Assembly: GCA_947169975.1 (NCBI GenBank) | Contig: CAMVRT010000011.1 | Location: 17,664-81,663 of the forward strand | Source of the DNA: an uncultured Oscillospiraceae bacterium | GTDB taxonomy: Bacteria > Bacillota > Clostridia > Oscillospirales > Oscillospiraceae | Length of the DNA stretch: 64,000 nt | Direction: 5' to 3' | Shown here: positions 34,829 to 43,354 of the stretch, one piece after another | Layout of the letters: every line of letters begins with the position of its first letter | Position numbering within the stretch: the first letter of the stretch is position 1 | Position numbers and translations under genes: made by a program | The notes under the pieces: generated by a model | Database searches by the model: none | What the model was told of the DNA's origin: nothing | Seen by the model: only the letters and a program-made list of their open reading frames with translations

Positions 34829-35494
34829 ATGCCGGACGTGACCATTCTCTATGAGGACAAATACCTGACAGTGGCCGTAAAGCCCGTGGGCGTATTGAGT
34901 GAAGAGAGCGAAAGCGGCGCATCCATGCCCGCTCTGCTGCGGGAACACTACGCCGCGCTGGGGCAGGACACGCAGATTTACACCGTGCACCGGCTGGATA
35001 AGATCGTAGGCGGCGTGATGGTTTTCTCCCGGCGCCGGGAGATCACCGGCCGCCTCACCGAGGCCGTGCGGGAGCACCGGGTCACCAAGGAGTATCTGGC
35101 GGTGCTGCGGGGCCATCCGGCCCAGCCGGAGGCCACTCTCACCGACCTGCTGTTCCGTGACGCCGCCCATAACAAGAGCTATGTGGTGGGGCGCATGCGC
35201 AAGGGTGTCCGGGAGGCATCGCTGGACTACCGGGAATTGGGCCGAACCGACACGCTGTCCCTTGTCCGCGTCCGGCTCCGCACCGGGCGCACCCATCAGA
35301 TCCGGGTGCAGTTCTCCTCCCGCGGTCTTCCTCTGCTGGGCGACATCCGCTACGGCAGCAAGGATCCCGCCTGCACTGCCGCTCTGTGGTCGTATCATCT
35401 GGCCTTTGCCCATCCCGTTACCGGCAAGAGCGTGGACGTCACCTGCCCGCCGCCCGCCGCCTATCCCTGGACGCTGTTTGATGGTGTGATTTGA
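34829..35494 (+). CDS. RluA-family pseudouridine synthase
   Basis: The 221-residue protein isomerises uridine in rRNA or tRNA. The catalytic aspartate lies in the HRLDK motif (VHRLDKIVGGVMVF). GRTHQIRVQFSSRGLPLLGD is the conserved C-terminal RluA block. There is no S4 domain. The target uridine cannot be predicted. The ATG follows AGGAG. It may be read by leakage from dacF or from a weak promoter in the short gap. Confidence 0.9.
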   Translation: MPDVTILYEDKYLTVAVKPVGVLSEESESGASMPALLREHYAALGQDTQIYTVHRLDKIVGGVMVFSRRREITGRLTEAVREHRVTKEYLAVLRGHPAQPEATLTDLLFRDAAHNKSYVVGRMRKGVREASLDYRELGRTDTLSLVRVRLRTGRTHQIRVQFSSRGLPLLGDIRYGSKDPACTAALWSYHLAFAHPVTGKSVDVTCPPPAAYPWTLFDGVI

Positions 35495-35508
35495 CGCCGC
35501 TTTCTTGA

Positions 35509-35534
35509 AAAAGCCGCCCGGCCGGGCGGCTTTT
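35509..35534. terminator. Bidirectional terminator after the pseudouridine synthase gene
   Basis: The palindrome AAAAGCCGCCCG..CGGGCGGCTTTT works for the plus-strand gene and for the minus-strand Spo0A paralogue. Confidence 0.9.
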
Positions 35535-35548
35535 CTATATTTTGCCGA

Positions 35549-36277
35549 TTACGCTACCGTGTTTTCCCGCTCGCCCCGCAGCTTTTCCGCCAGGGCGGCG
35601 ATGAACGAACCGTTGCTGGGCTTGTCCACAGTGAAATAGCCCCGCTGGATCTCCGGATCTCCCCGCATCCACGCCGCGTCCACGGCACTGCGGATGGAGC
35701 GCTCCACGCAGGAGGGTGTGGTGCCGAACTGCCTGGCCAGAGCGGGGTACAGCTCCTTGGTCAGCGCGTGGCACAGCTCCGGACGCTCCATCACCATCAG
35801 AATGGCACGGCGCACATAGGGGTAGCCCTTGATATGGGCGGGTACGCCAACCGTGTGCAGGGCACGGGTCACGCAGGTCTCCCAATGAGCCGGCGCGCGA
35901 TATTCCGCCGCTCCGCAGCAGGCGCGGCGCAGCAGTGCCAGAAGCGCGTCTTCCTGATATGGCTTCGGCAGGAACAGGCGGATCTCCCGTCGGATCACTT
36001 CCAGCAGTACGCTTTGCCGGCAGTGCCCCGTCACCATGGCAATCCCGGGCACCATTCCCGTCAGATCGTCTATCAGCGCAAAGCCGTCCCGATCCTTCAG
36101 CACAGCGTCTGTTATCACCACATCCGGCCGCAGCCGGCGCGCCAGCTCCAGGGCCTCGGCCGCGCTGTCCGTGTGGGCGACCATCCGGAACTCGCCGGTG
36201 CTTTCAATGACCGGTTTTATCAAAAGGCAGTATTCCTCATCGGGATCCGCCAGCAGTACGTCGAATGTACGTCCCAT
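35549..36277 (-). CDS. Divergent Spo0A paralogue (receiver plus Spo0A-type DNA-binding domain)
   Basis: The 242-residue protein has the same architecture as Spo0A. Its receiver keeps D11, phospho-acceptor D57 (VVITDAVL) and K105 (LPKP), and a linker leads to a Spo0A_C domain ([21 protein letters not shown]). The recognition-helix region reads TTPSCVERSIRSAVDAAW, against [18 protein letters not shown] in the canonical Spo0A encoded 1.4 kb away. An Arg and a His expected to touch the 0A box are thus replaced by Cys and Ser. The C-terminus is also changed. It is likely a regulator with altered DNA specificity or an antagonist; this is inference. Confidence 0.9.
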   Translation of the reverse strand: MGRTFDVLLADPDEEYCLLIKPVIESTGEFRMVAHTDSAAEALELARRLRPDVVITDAVLKDRDGFALIDDLTGMVPGIAMVTGHCRQSVLLEVIRREIRLFLPKPYQEDALLALLRRACCGAAEYRAPAHWETCVTRALHTVGVPAHIKGYPYVRRAILMVMERPELCHALTKELYPALARQFGTTPSCVERSIRSAVDAAWMRGDPEIQRGYFTVDKPSNGSFIAALAEKLRGERENTVA

Positions 36278-36324
36278 GTCCGCTCCCTCTTTTCGTGCAA
36301 TTCAGCCCGGATCGATGTAGTCGT

Positions 36325-36353
36325 ACATTAGCACAAAAATGTTCCGTTTTCAA
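36325..36353 (-). promoter_or_regulatory. Promoter of the Spo0A paralogue
   Basis: TTGAAA (36348-36353) and TAATGT (36325-36330), spaced 17 bp on the minus strand, lie about 48 bp before the start. Confidence 0.6.
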
Positions 36354-36383
36354 CTGTTTTTCGTCCGAATATGGCAAATTTCA

Positions 36384-36398
36384 TTCGACAAAATCCGC
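36384..36398 (-). promoter_or_regulatory. 0A-box-containing element upstream of the Spo0A paralogue
   Basis: The plus strand reads TTCGACAAAATCCGC, that is TGTCGAA (the 0A box) plus flank on the minus strand. The identical 15-mer occurs upstream of canonical spo0A at 38599-38613. It lies about 31 bp upstream of the -35 box and in the divergent interval shared with the phosphodiesterase gene. Confidence 0.65.
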
Positions 36399-36470
36399 AC
36401 TTTCCCACTTTTTCAAACATGTTGTGTTTTCGGCCATATGCGCCCACAATATGTGGATAGCTGTTTATGG

Positions 36471-36499
36471 CTGACAAAAGCGGCGCTATGTGGTACAAT
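36471..36499 (+). promoter_or_regulatory. Promoter of the phosphodiesterase gene
   Basis: CTGACA (36471-36476) and TACAAT (36494-36499), spaced 17 bp, lie 26 bp before the start codon. Confidence 0.7.
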
Positions 36500-36525
36500 G
36501 GAGAAAAACGACGGAGGTATCTGCG

Positions 36526-37068
36526 ATGAAATGGATGGTTGCTTCGGATCTTCACGGCAGCGCTGCGGTGTGTGAAAAGCTGTTGAAGGCCTACCGGCGG
36601 GAGAACGCGGACAAGCTTCTGCTGCTGGGTGATCTGCTGTATCACGGCCCGCGAAATCCGCTGCCGGAGGGCTATGACCCCAAGCGCTGCTATGAAAAAC
36701 TCAACGAGTGCCGGGACGAGATTCTGTGCGTCCGCGGCAACTGCGACGCCGAGGTGGACCAGATGGTGCTGGAGTTCCCCATCATGGCGGAGTATATCCT
36801 GCTGCAGCTGGGCGAGCGCACGGTGTTCGCCACCCACGGCCACGTATGGCATCCGGAGCACCCGCCGCTGCTGGCCCCGGGCTTCATCCTGCTGACGGGC
36901 CACACCCATCACGCCGCCTGCGACCTGTTCCCCGACTTCCTCTACCTCAACCCCGGCTCCCCCGCCCTGCCCAAGGGCACCGACCACCGGGGCTATCTGG
37001 TGCTGGAGGAGGACAAGGTGACGTTCAAGGCGCTGGACGGTGGCGTGTATTGGGAACGGGAGCTGTAA
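36526..37068 (+). CDS. YfcE-type phosphodiesterase (metallophosphoesterase)
   Basis: The 180-residue protein has the calcineurin-like phosphoesterase motifs: ASDLHGS at the N-terminus, LLGDLLYHGP, VRGNCD, ATHGH and LTGHTHH. It matches the small YfcE/MJ0936 group, which hydrolyses phosphodiesters in vitro; the physiological substrate is unknown. GGAGG precedes the ATG. It lies between the two Spo0A paralogues, facing away from the nearer one. Confidence 0.9.
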   Translation: MKWMVASDLHGSAAVCEKLLKAYRRENADKLLLLGDLLYHGPRNPLPEGYDPKRCYEKLNECRDEILCVRGNCDAEVDQMVLEFPIMAEYILLQLGERTVFATHGHVWHPEHPPLLAPGFILLTGHTHHAACDLFPDFLYLNPGSPALPKGTDHRGYLVLEEDKVTFKALDGGVYWEREL

Positions 37069-37123
37069 ATCGGCGCCGGCATCTGATCGGCACAGCGATT
37101 CGGCCCGCATAAACTAAATACAC

Positions 37124-37156
37124 ATGAAAAAGAGCGGCGATGCCGCTCTTTTTCAT
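37124..37156. terminator. Bidirectional terminator after the phosphodiesterase gene
   Basis: A 15-bp stem (ATGAAAAAGAGCGGC / GCCGCTCTTTTTCAT, loop GAT) serves both converging genes. Confidence 0.9.
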
Positions 37157-37170
37157 ATATTAACTGATTT

Positions 37171-37494
37171 TTATACCTTTGTTTCGCTGCTGACACCAAG
37201 GCAAATGTCGTTCTGATCGAAAAGCAGGACAATGTGATAGCCCGTTGCCATCCATTGCTTAATCTTTACAACTTTTCCATCAGCCGTGGTTGTCGCAGAC
37301 GTGGAATTGGGTGCTCCGCATTTTGCCACGATTTCATTGTATGTCTTTCCTGTGAGCGTACCCAGAGAAGAAAACTTCATCTGAAGCGCATCACCGGGAG
37401 CCTTAACAGCTGCGCTCGTAATCAGATGAATAATAAAACCTCCAATGATTGGCAGTACGAACAAGTACCAATACTCCCCGAATATTTCTCCCAT
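37171..37494 (-). CDS. Small membrane protein of unknown function
   Basis: The 107-residue product has one N-terminal membrane segment (YWYLFVLPIIGGFIIHLI). A short soluble domain follows (SLGTLTGKTYNEIVAKCGAP, then a beta-rich C-terminus with IVLLFDQNDICLGVSSETKV). The phrase TGKTYNEIVAKCGAPNS resembles the Y-x-E-V-x-x-x-x-G-x-P start of SmpA/BamE-like or lipoprotein-type beta domains, but I cannot assign a family. A modest AGGAAA Shine-Dalgarno and an extended -10 promoter support it. Its GC content is clearly lower than that of its neighbours. Confidence 0.7.
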   Translation of the reverse strand: MGEIFGEYWYLFVLPIIGGFIIHLITSAAVKAPGDALQMKFSSLGTLTGKTYNEIVAKCGAPNSTSATTTADGKVVKIKQWMATGYHIVLLFDQNDICLGVSSETKV

Positions 37495-37552
37495 TTTCCT
37501 GTTTCTCCTTTTCTATTTGAATATTGCAAATGTCTTTTGCATTTGCGATTAA

Positions 37553-37561
37553 ATTATACCA
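37553..37561 (-). promoter_or_regulatory. Extended -10 promoter of the small membrane protein gene
   Basis: TGGTATAAT on the minus strand lies about 60 bp before the start. The leader contains the small inverted repeat GCAAATG...CATTTGC (37526-37546). Confidence 0.55.
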
Positions 37562-37638
37562 CACTATTTCGCAAAATGTGTGGGCTTTTGGCCCAATTTC
37601 GGTACTTTTTTCAACTTTTTTGATATTTTTTGCAAAAT

Positions 37639-37667
37639 AATATCCGCAGGCCCGGCCTGCGGATATT
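37639..37667 (-). terminator. Terminator of spo0A
   Basis: A 13-bp stem (AATATCCGCAGGC / GCCTGCGGATATT, loop of 3) is followed by ATTTT on the minus strand. Confidence 0.88.
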
Positions 37668-37689
37668 TTGATCTTCCGTTTTCTCGTCC

Positions 37690-38451
37690 TCACGCCCGCT
37701 TTTGCTTCATCTGGAGGCTCAAACGGTCTGCGATCATGGCGATGAATTCACTATTGGTGGGCTTGCCCTTGGCGGAGTTGACGGTGTAGCCGAAGTACTT
37801 TTGCAGCGTCTCCAGATCGCCGCGGTCCCAGGCCACCTCGATGGCGTGACGGATGGCGCGCTCCACCCGGGAGGCGGTGGTGTCGAACCGGCGCGCCACC
37901 TCCGGGTACAACACCTTGGTGACGGCGTTGATGACGTCCATATCGCTGACGGCAATCAGAATGGCCTCCCGCAGATACTGGTAGCCCTTGATGTGGGCGG
38001 GTACGCCGATCTCGTGGATGATGGCTGTGACCTGCGCCTCCAGCGCCGGGGACACGCTCTCCTCCGCCGCCGGCTCCGGGCGCACCGCGCGGCGCATATG
38101 ATCCAGAAGCGACGGCCCGTTCACCGGCTTGGGCAGAAATGCCCACACCCCCAGCTCCGCCGCCTGGGCTACCGTCTGGCGGCCGCAAAAGGCCGAGGTA
38201 ACAATAACCTGCGGCCCGGTCTCGCCCAGATCGGCACACCGGCGCAGCAGCGCGAAGCCGTCCAGACCCGGCAGCACCAGATCCGTCACCAGAAGCTCCG
38301 GGCGGCGCTCTACCACCATGCGCCAGGCCTCCTGCCCATCGCCGGTGTCGCCGACCACCTCGAAATCGCCCGATTCCTCCAACACCTGACGGATCAAAAC
38401 GCGAAACTCCTCGCTGCTGTCGGCGAGGATCACCTTGCACTTATTATCCAT
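37690..38451 (-). CDS. spo0A: Sporulation master regulator Spo0A
   Basis: Spo0A (253 residues) is the phosphorylated response regulator that starts sporulation. The receiver has D11, phospho-acceptor D57 ([13 protein letters not shown]) and K108. The C-terminal domain is nearly textbook: [50 protein letters not shown] and [15 protein letters not shown]. It lies downstream of spoIVB in the same orientation, the usual clostridial and bacillar arrangement. A GGGAG Shine-Dalgarno precedes the ATG. Confidence 0.97.
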   Translation of the reverse strand: MDNKCKVILADSSEEFRVLIRQVLEESGDFEVVGDTGDGQEAWRMVVERRPELLVTDLVLPGLDGFALLRRCADLGETGPQVIVTSAFCGRQTVAQAAELGVWAFLPKPVNGPSLLDHMRRAVRPEPAAEESVSPALEAQVTAIIHEIGVPAHIKGYQYLREAILIAVSDMDVINAVTKVLYPEVARRFDTTASRVERAIRHAIEVAWDRGDLETLQKYFGYTVNSAKGKPTNSEFIAMIADRLSLQMKQKRA

Positions 38452-38598
38452 GCGCTCCCATCTCCTCTTTCACAGAATAGACCGTACACCGCTGCCGCCG
38501 TTCCACGGCAAATCAGCATTCGTCCCTCGTCATGGCTATAATGTAGCAGAATCGGACAGCGTTTTTCGGCGGATATCGTCGAATTTCACGGATAATCG

Positions 38599-38613
38599 TT
38601 CGACAAAATCCGC
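38599..38613 (-). promoter_or_regulatory. 0A-box-containing element upstream of spo0A
   Basis: TTCGACAAAATCCGC (0A box TGTCGAA on the minus strand) lies 148 bp before spo0A. A second near-match (CGTCGAA, plus strand) lies around 38578-38584. The arrangement suggests autoregulation of spo0A. A promoter between the box and the gene is not clear; a TACATTATAG stretch near 38540 is the best -10 candidate. Confidence 0.62.
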
Positions 38614-38657
38614 CGGGAGATGCGGTCATAGGACGAGCGTGCCGCTCATGCCCATCG

Positions 38658-38815
38658 CCGTCATTGCGAGGCCCCAACGGGGCCGTGGCGCCAGCCGACG
38701 CCCGCGAAGCATGAGCGGCTGCGGCGGCAAGTACCCTTGGGGTACAATCCGTTTGTTCCAAAAGAGAAGACGGATTCCCACGCCGGTGACGTCGGTCACC
38801 GGCTCGGAATGACGG
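38658..38815. repeat. MITE-like inverted-repeat element between spo0A and spoIVB
   Basis: About 158 bp are bounded by imperfect terminal inverted repeats: CCGTCATTGCGAGGCC on the left and GGCTCGGAATGACGG on the right. A second inverted pair lies inside (AATCCGT at about 38748, ACGGATT at about 38770), and several GC-rich hairpins occur. There is no convincing gene. GTCATTGCGAG-type ends with internal AATCCGT are a pattern I recognise from small dispersed repeats in bacterial genomes; copy number here cannot be checked. Confidence 0.6.
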
Positions 38816-38849
38816 GTGCACGGCATTCTGCAGCACGCCCCTCCTTTTG

Positions 38850-39881
38850 TCATCCGGCCATTTTCAGCATATTTTCCATGAGGATCCCATAGCCCTGGGT
38901 GGGATCGTTGACCAGCACATGGGTCACGGCGCCCACAAACTTGCCGTTCTGGATAATGGGACTGCCGCTCATGCCCTGCACGATGCCGCCGGTAGCGTCC
39001 AGCAGGCGCTGATCCGTGACACGAAGCAGCAGGTTGCGCATATCCTGCTTGTTGGGACTCACGCGCACAATCTCCACCCGGTAACTCTCGGTACGGTCGC
39101 CCGAAACGGTGCAGAGAATCGACGCCTCGCCCACATGAACCTCGCCCGCCTTGGCCACCGGGATCGGACGCGCGTCTCCGGCAAAGCTCTCATCCGATAC
39201 GGTTCCGAAAATCCCGGCTGTGGTGTTGGCCGATACGGTGCCCAGATCGCGCTGGAAAGAGAAGTCGCCCTTCAGCTCACCCGGCTGACCGCGCTGGCCC
39301 TTTTTCACCGCTCGAACTGTGGTTTCCATGATGGAACCGGCGCTCAGAGGCATCAGCACATGAGTATCCACATCGGTAATACCGTGACCCAGCGCCCCAT
39401 AGCTGCCGGTTTCCGGATCGTAAAAGGTCAGCGTGCCGATACCGGCCATGCTGTCACGGATCCACACGCCAAGGCGGTAGACGCCGTCCGGACATTCAAC
39501 GGCACAGGTCTTTTTTTCCATGGTTGTGCCGCCGCGGCGAACGGTCAGTGTCACCGGGGCGGTGCCGGTCTCCTGCAAAACGGACTGCAGATGCTCCGTT
39601 GACTGGATCTCCTCATTGTTGATCCGGAGAATCAGGTCTCCTTCCTTCAGGCCGCAGTCCTTTGCCGGAGATGTTCCGCTGGTGTTCAGATCGGACGTGG
39701 ACACCACAATCACGCCGTCGGAGAAGAGCTTGATGCCCACGGCCGTTCCCATGGGAATCAACTGCCGCGTATCTCCTTGGGATGCCCAGACCTGCCGCGG
39801 GCTGAGGACAAGGCCCAGCAGGATCGCCAGCAGCAGCGCCGCGCTCCGCTGCCGAAGGGATGGTTTTCGCGTTCCATGCAT
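38850..39881 (-). CDS. spoIVB: SpoIVB serine peptidase
   Basis: SpoIVB (343 residues) is the forespore-secreted signalling protease that triggers sigma-K activation. It has an N-terminal membrane/signal segment (AALLLAILLGLVL), a PDZ domain (residues about 45-120; GLKEGDLILRINNEEI) and a peptidase domain. The catalytic candidates are H166 (ALGHGITDVD), S307 (GMSGSPII) and D326 (LVNDPTQGYG). It lies just upstream of spo0A, as in other endospore formers. Confidence 0.95.
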   Translation of the reverse strand: MHGTRKPSLRQRSAALLLAILLGLVLSPRQVWASQGDTRQLIPMGTAVGIKLFSDGVIVVSTSDLNTSGTSPAKDCGLKEGDLILRINNEEIQSTEHLQSVLQETGTAPVTLTVRRGGTTMEKKTCAVECPDGVYRLGVWIRDSMAGIGTLTFYDPETGSYGALGHGITDVDTHVLMPLSAGSIMETTVRAVKKGQRGQPGELKGDFSFQRDLGTVSANTTAGIFGTVSDESFAGDARPIPVAKAGEVHVGEASILCTVSGDRTESYRVEIVRVSPNKQDMRNLLLRVTDQRLLDATGGIVQGMSGSPIIQNGKFVGAVTHVLVNDPTQGYGILMENMLKMAG

Positions 39882-39987
39882 CGGATCACCCCTTAAATAT
39901 ATTTTTGTCGCCGGCGACAGCGTTACTTTGCGCCGGACAGCGTCGATTTATGAACATAAAATACAGGAAACAATGGCAAGAAGCTGA

Positions 39988-40020
39988 CAAAAGACCGCCG
40001 CTGCTGCTGCAGCGGCGGTC
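39988..40020 (-). terminator. Terminator of ftsZ
   Basis: A 12-bp GC-rich stem (GACCGCCGCTGC / GCAGCGGCGGTC, loop of 4) is followed by TTTTGT on the minus strand, 18 bp after ftsZ. Confidence 0.85.
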
Positions 40021-40038
40021 CGGTATGTTCTGGAAGAT

Positions 40039-41133
<1,095 letters not shown>

Positions 41134-41210
41134 GACGGTTCCTCCTGCCATCCCTTGTATTTCAAAGACGGATTATCTGCTTGTAACCCCAATATAGAGT
41201 AGTTTATAGT

Positions 41211-41239
41211 ATTGTATTACGGATTGTTCCGCAGGTCAA
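41211..41239 (-). promoter_or_regulatory. Promoter of ftsZ
   Basis: TTGACC (41234-41239) and TACAAT (41211-41216), spaced 17 bp on the minus strand, lie about 78 bp before ftsZ. Confidence 0.75.
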
Positions 41240-41277
41240 GTATTACCGGATTATTTCCTTGAAAAAAGTTGGGGAAA

Positions 41278-42027
41278 TCACTCCGGGATAAAGCTGACCT
41301 GTCCTTCCTGCATCATGTTGATAGTGCCCCGTTCGTTGTCCTCCAGACGCTCCACCACCTTTTGCAGGTAATTGAGCTTGTAGTTCATGTCTGCTCCCCA
41401 CGGGATGAGAACATCGAAGCGATCCAGATAGCGAACAGTGATCTGGGAGGCGTCCTCCAGATGGATGGCCTGCACATCGCCCAGCATTTCCTTGTCGCGC
41501 AGCAGATGCAGCAGCTCCAGCAGAGCAGAGCAAACGGTCTCGTCCTCGCTCTCGATGCTGCGGCCGATTTGGGGGTCCTTCAGCGCAAGGCCCGTGACCG
41601 TGGCGCCGCCCTTCTGATCCGGTTCGGCGGTGTCCACGATTTTGCCGCTGCCCGACACCAGCCACAGCTTGCCGTCCTGCTCCACCGCCACAGTGAAGCG
41701 GCTCTCGGTGATGACAATGTGCAGCGTGCTGGGCAGATCCCGGGTGATCCGCACCGACTCCACATAGCTCAGGCCGTCACGGATGCGGCCTGCTACGTCG
41801 TATTTATTCATCAGAAACAGGTTGTCGCCGATCTTCACACCGCTGGCGGCGATCACTTCCTCCGGGGTGTAGCGGGTGCTGCCATCCACTTTGATGTGCT
41901 CCACCTTGAAAAACAGGGCCAGCGCCGCCACAATGGCGCCGCAGATCACCACGAAGGTCAGCAGACGGTAGAGGACGGCGAACCGTCCCCTGCGGTTTCT
42001 GCGTTTTCTTCTCGTTCGTCTGGCCAT
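41278..42027 (-). CDS. ftsQ: Cell division protein FtsQ/DivIB
   Basis: The 249-residue bitopic protein has a very basic cytoplasmic tail (about 15 residues, RRTRRKRRNRRGR). One membrane segment follows (LTFVVICGAIVAALALFF), then a POTRA domain (VEHIKVDGSTRYTPEEVIAA) and the beta domain. It stabilises the FtsB-FtsL complex at the septum. It follows murA with a gap of 9 bp. Confidence 0.92.
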   Translation of the reverse strand: MARRTRRKRRNRRGRFAVLYRLLTFVVICGAIVAALALFFKVEHIKVDGSTRYTPEEVIAASGVKIGDNLFLMNKYDVAGRIRDGLSYVESVRITRDLPSTLHIVITESRFTVAVEQDGKLWLVSGSGKIVDTAEPDQKGGATVTGLALKDPQIGRSIESEDETVCSALLELLHLLRDKEMLGDVQAIHLEDASQITVRYLDRFDVLIPWGADMNYKLNYLQKVVERLEDNERGTINMMQEGQVSFIPE

Positions 42028-42036
42028 GAGATCCTC

Positions 42037-43293
42037 CTATCTGTCGATCTCCCGTATCTCCGCGCCTAACCGGGCCAGGTCGCCCGTCAGGTCGCTGTAT
42101 CCTCGCTTAATGTGGTGGATCTCCTCCACCTGCGTAATGCCGTCGGCCTGCAGACCGGCCAGCACCAGCGCCGCTCCGCCCCGCAGGTCCGTACACCGAA
42201 CGGTGGCGCCGCACAGACGCGGCACGCCGCACAGCACTGCCACGCGGCCTTCCAGCCGGATGTTTGCGCCCATGCGCTGCAGCTCCGCCACATGGCGGTA
42301 GCGGTTCTGAAACATGTTCTCCACAAATACGGTGGTGCCGCTGGAGCGCAGCAGCGCCGCCATCACCACCGCCTGGGCATCTGTGGGAAACCCGGGGTGA
42401 GGGGAGGTGTGGACGGGACAGATGCCCCGCAGCTGTCCTCCGCTCTGGAGGCGGATATGTCCGGCTGCGCTGCTGATGCGGCAGCCCGCCTGGCTCAGCG
42501 CCGTTGTCACTGTGGAGAGGTGGCGGTAGTCCACGCCCTTGAGCGTGACGTCGCCGCCGGTGGCGGCCACAGCAGAGAGATATGTAGCAGCGGCGATCCG
42601 GTCGCCGATGCAGCGGTGGCGGCAGCCGTGGAAATTCCGGCAGCCCTCCACGATCACCGTGGAGGTGCCCGCGCCACGGACATTGACACCCATTTTGCGC
42701 AGGAATGCTTGGAGGTCCGTGATCTCCGGCTCCCGCGCCGCGTTGGAGATCACGGTGACGCCTGCTGCGCCGCAGGCGGCCAGCATGGCGTTCTCCGTAG
42801 CGCCCACACTGGGCAGGCTCAGTACGATCTCCGCACCTCGCAGACCGCCGCTGCGGCAGCGCATCATGCCGCCGCACTCGTCGATCCGGGCGCCCAGGGT
42901 GCGCAGGGCACTCAAATGCAGGTCGATGGGCCGCGGGCCCAGCTCGCAGCCGCCGGGATAGCTCAACTCCGCCCGGCCGCACCGGGCCAGCACGGCGCCG
43001 AGGAATATGACAGAGGAGCGCATGCGCCGCATAAGGTCATCCGGGATGTCCCAGCGGCAAAGGCCGCTGCTGTCCACCTCCAGATCCTCGCCCACCCGGC
43101 GCACCCGGCAGCCCAGGTGCCGCAGAATGGCCGCGCTGGCCTCTACGTCCTCCAGCCGGGGGCAGTTCTCGATCACGCAGACGTCTCCGCACAAAACACA
43201 GGCCGCCAGGATCGGCAGCACGCTGTTTTTGGCGCTCTGCACCGTCAGCTCTCCCCGAAGCGGCCTGCCGCCCTCCACCGCGATCACTTTCAT
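42037..43293 (-). CDS. murA: UDP-N-acetylglucosamine 1-carboxyvinyltransferase (MurA)
   Basis: MurA (418 residues) transfers enolpyruvate to UDP-GlcNAc, the first committed step of peptidoglycan synthesis. The active-site residues K22 and N23 (SAKNSVLPIL) and the catalytic cysteine C116 (YPGGCELGPRP) are visible, so the enzyme should be sensitive to fosfomycin. The protein is unusually rich in cysteine. A second MurA-type gene may exist elsewhere, as in most Firmicutes. Confidence 0.95.
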   Translation of the reverse strand: MKVIAVEGGRPLRGELTVQSAKNSVLPILAACVLCGDVCVIENCPRLEDVEASAAILRHLGCRVRRVGEDLEVDSSGLCRWDIPDDLMRRMRSSVIFLGAVLARCGRAELSYPGGCELGPRPIDLHLSALRTLGARIDECGGMMRCRSGGLRGAEIVLSLPSVGATENAMLAACGAAGVTVISNAAREPEITDLQAFLRKMGVNVRGAGTSTVIVEGCRNFHGCRHRCIGDRIAAATYLSAVAATGGDVTLKGVDYRHLSTVTTALSQAGCRISSAAGHIRLQSGGQLRGICPVHTSPHPGFPTDAQAVVMAALLRSSGTTVFVENMFQNRYRHVAELQRMGANIRLEGRVAVLCGVPRLCGATVRCTDLRGGAALVLAGLQADGITQVEEIHHIKRGYSDLTGDLARLGAEIREIDR

Positions 43294-43354
43294 CCCACGC
43301 CCCGCCTTTCATCGCTTTTTCAAGCCATTCTATGCAGGGACGCGGCAGATGTGT

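Noticed and set aside
38513..38836. A 107-codon minus-strand frame upstream of spo0A
   Set aside because: It runs through the MITE-like inverted repeat and has no Shine-Dalgarno or recognisable domain.
39882..39960. Sigma-G promoter before spoIVB
   Set aside because: A TCATA...CAAAGTA pair at 18-bp spacing has too many mismatches to the sigma-G consensus to support a call.
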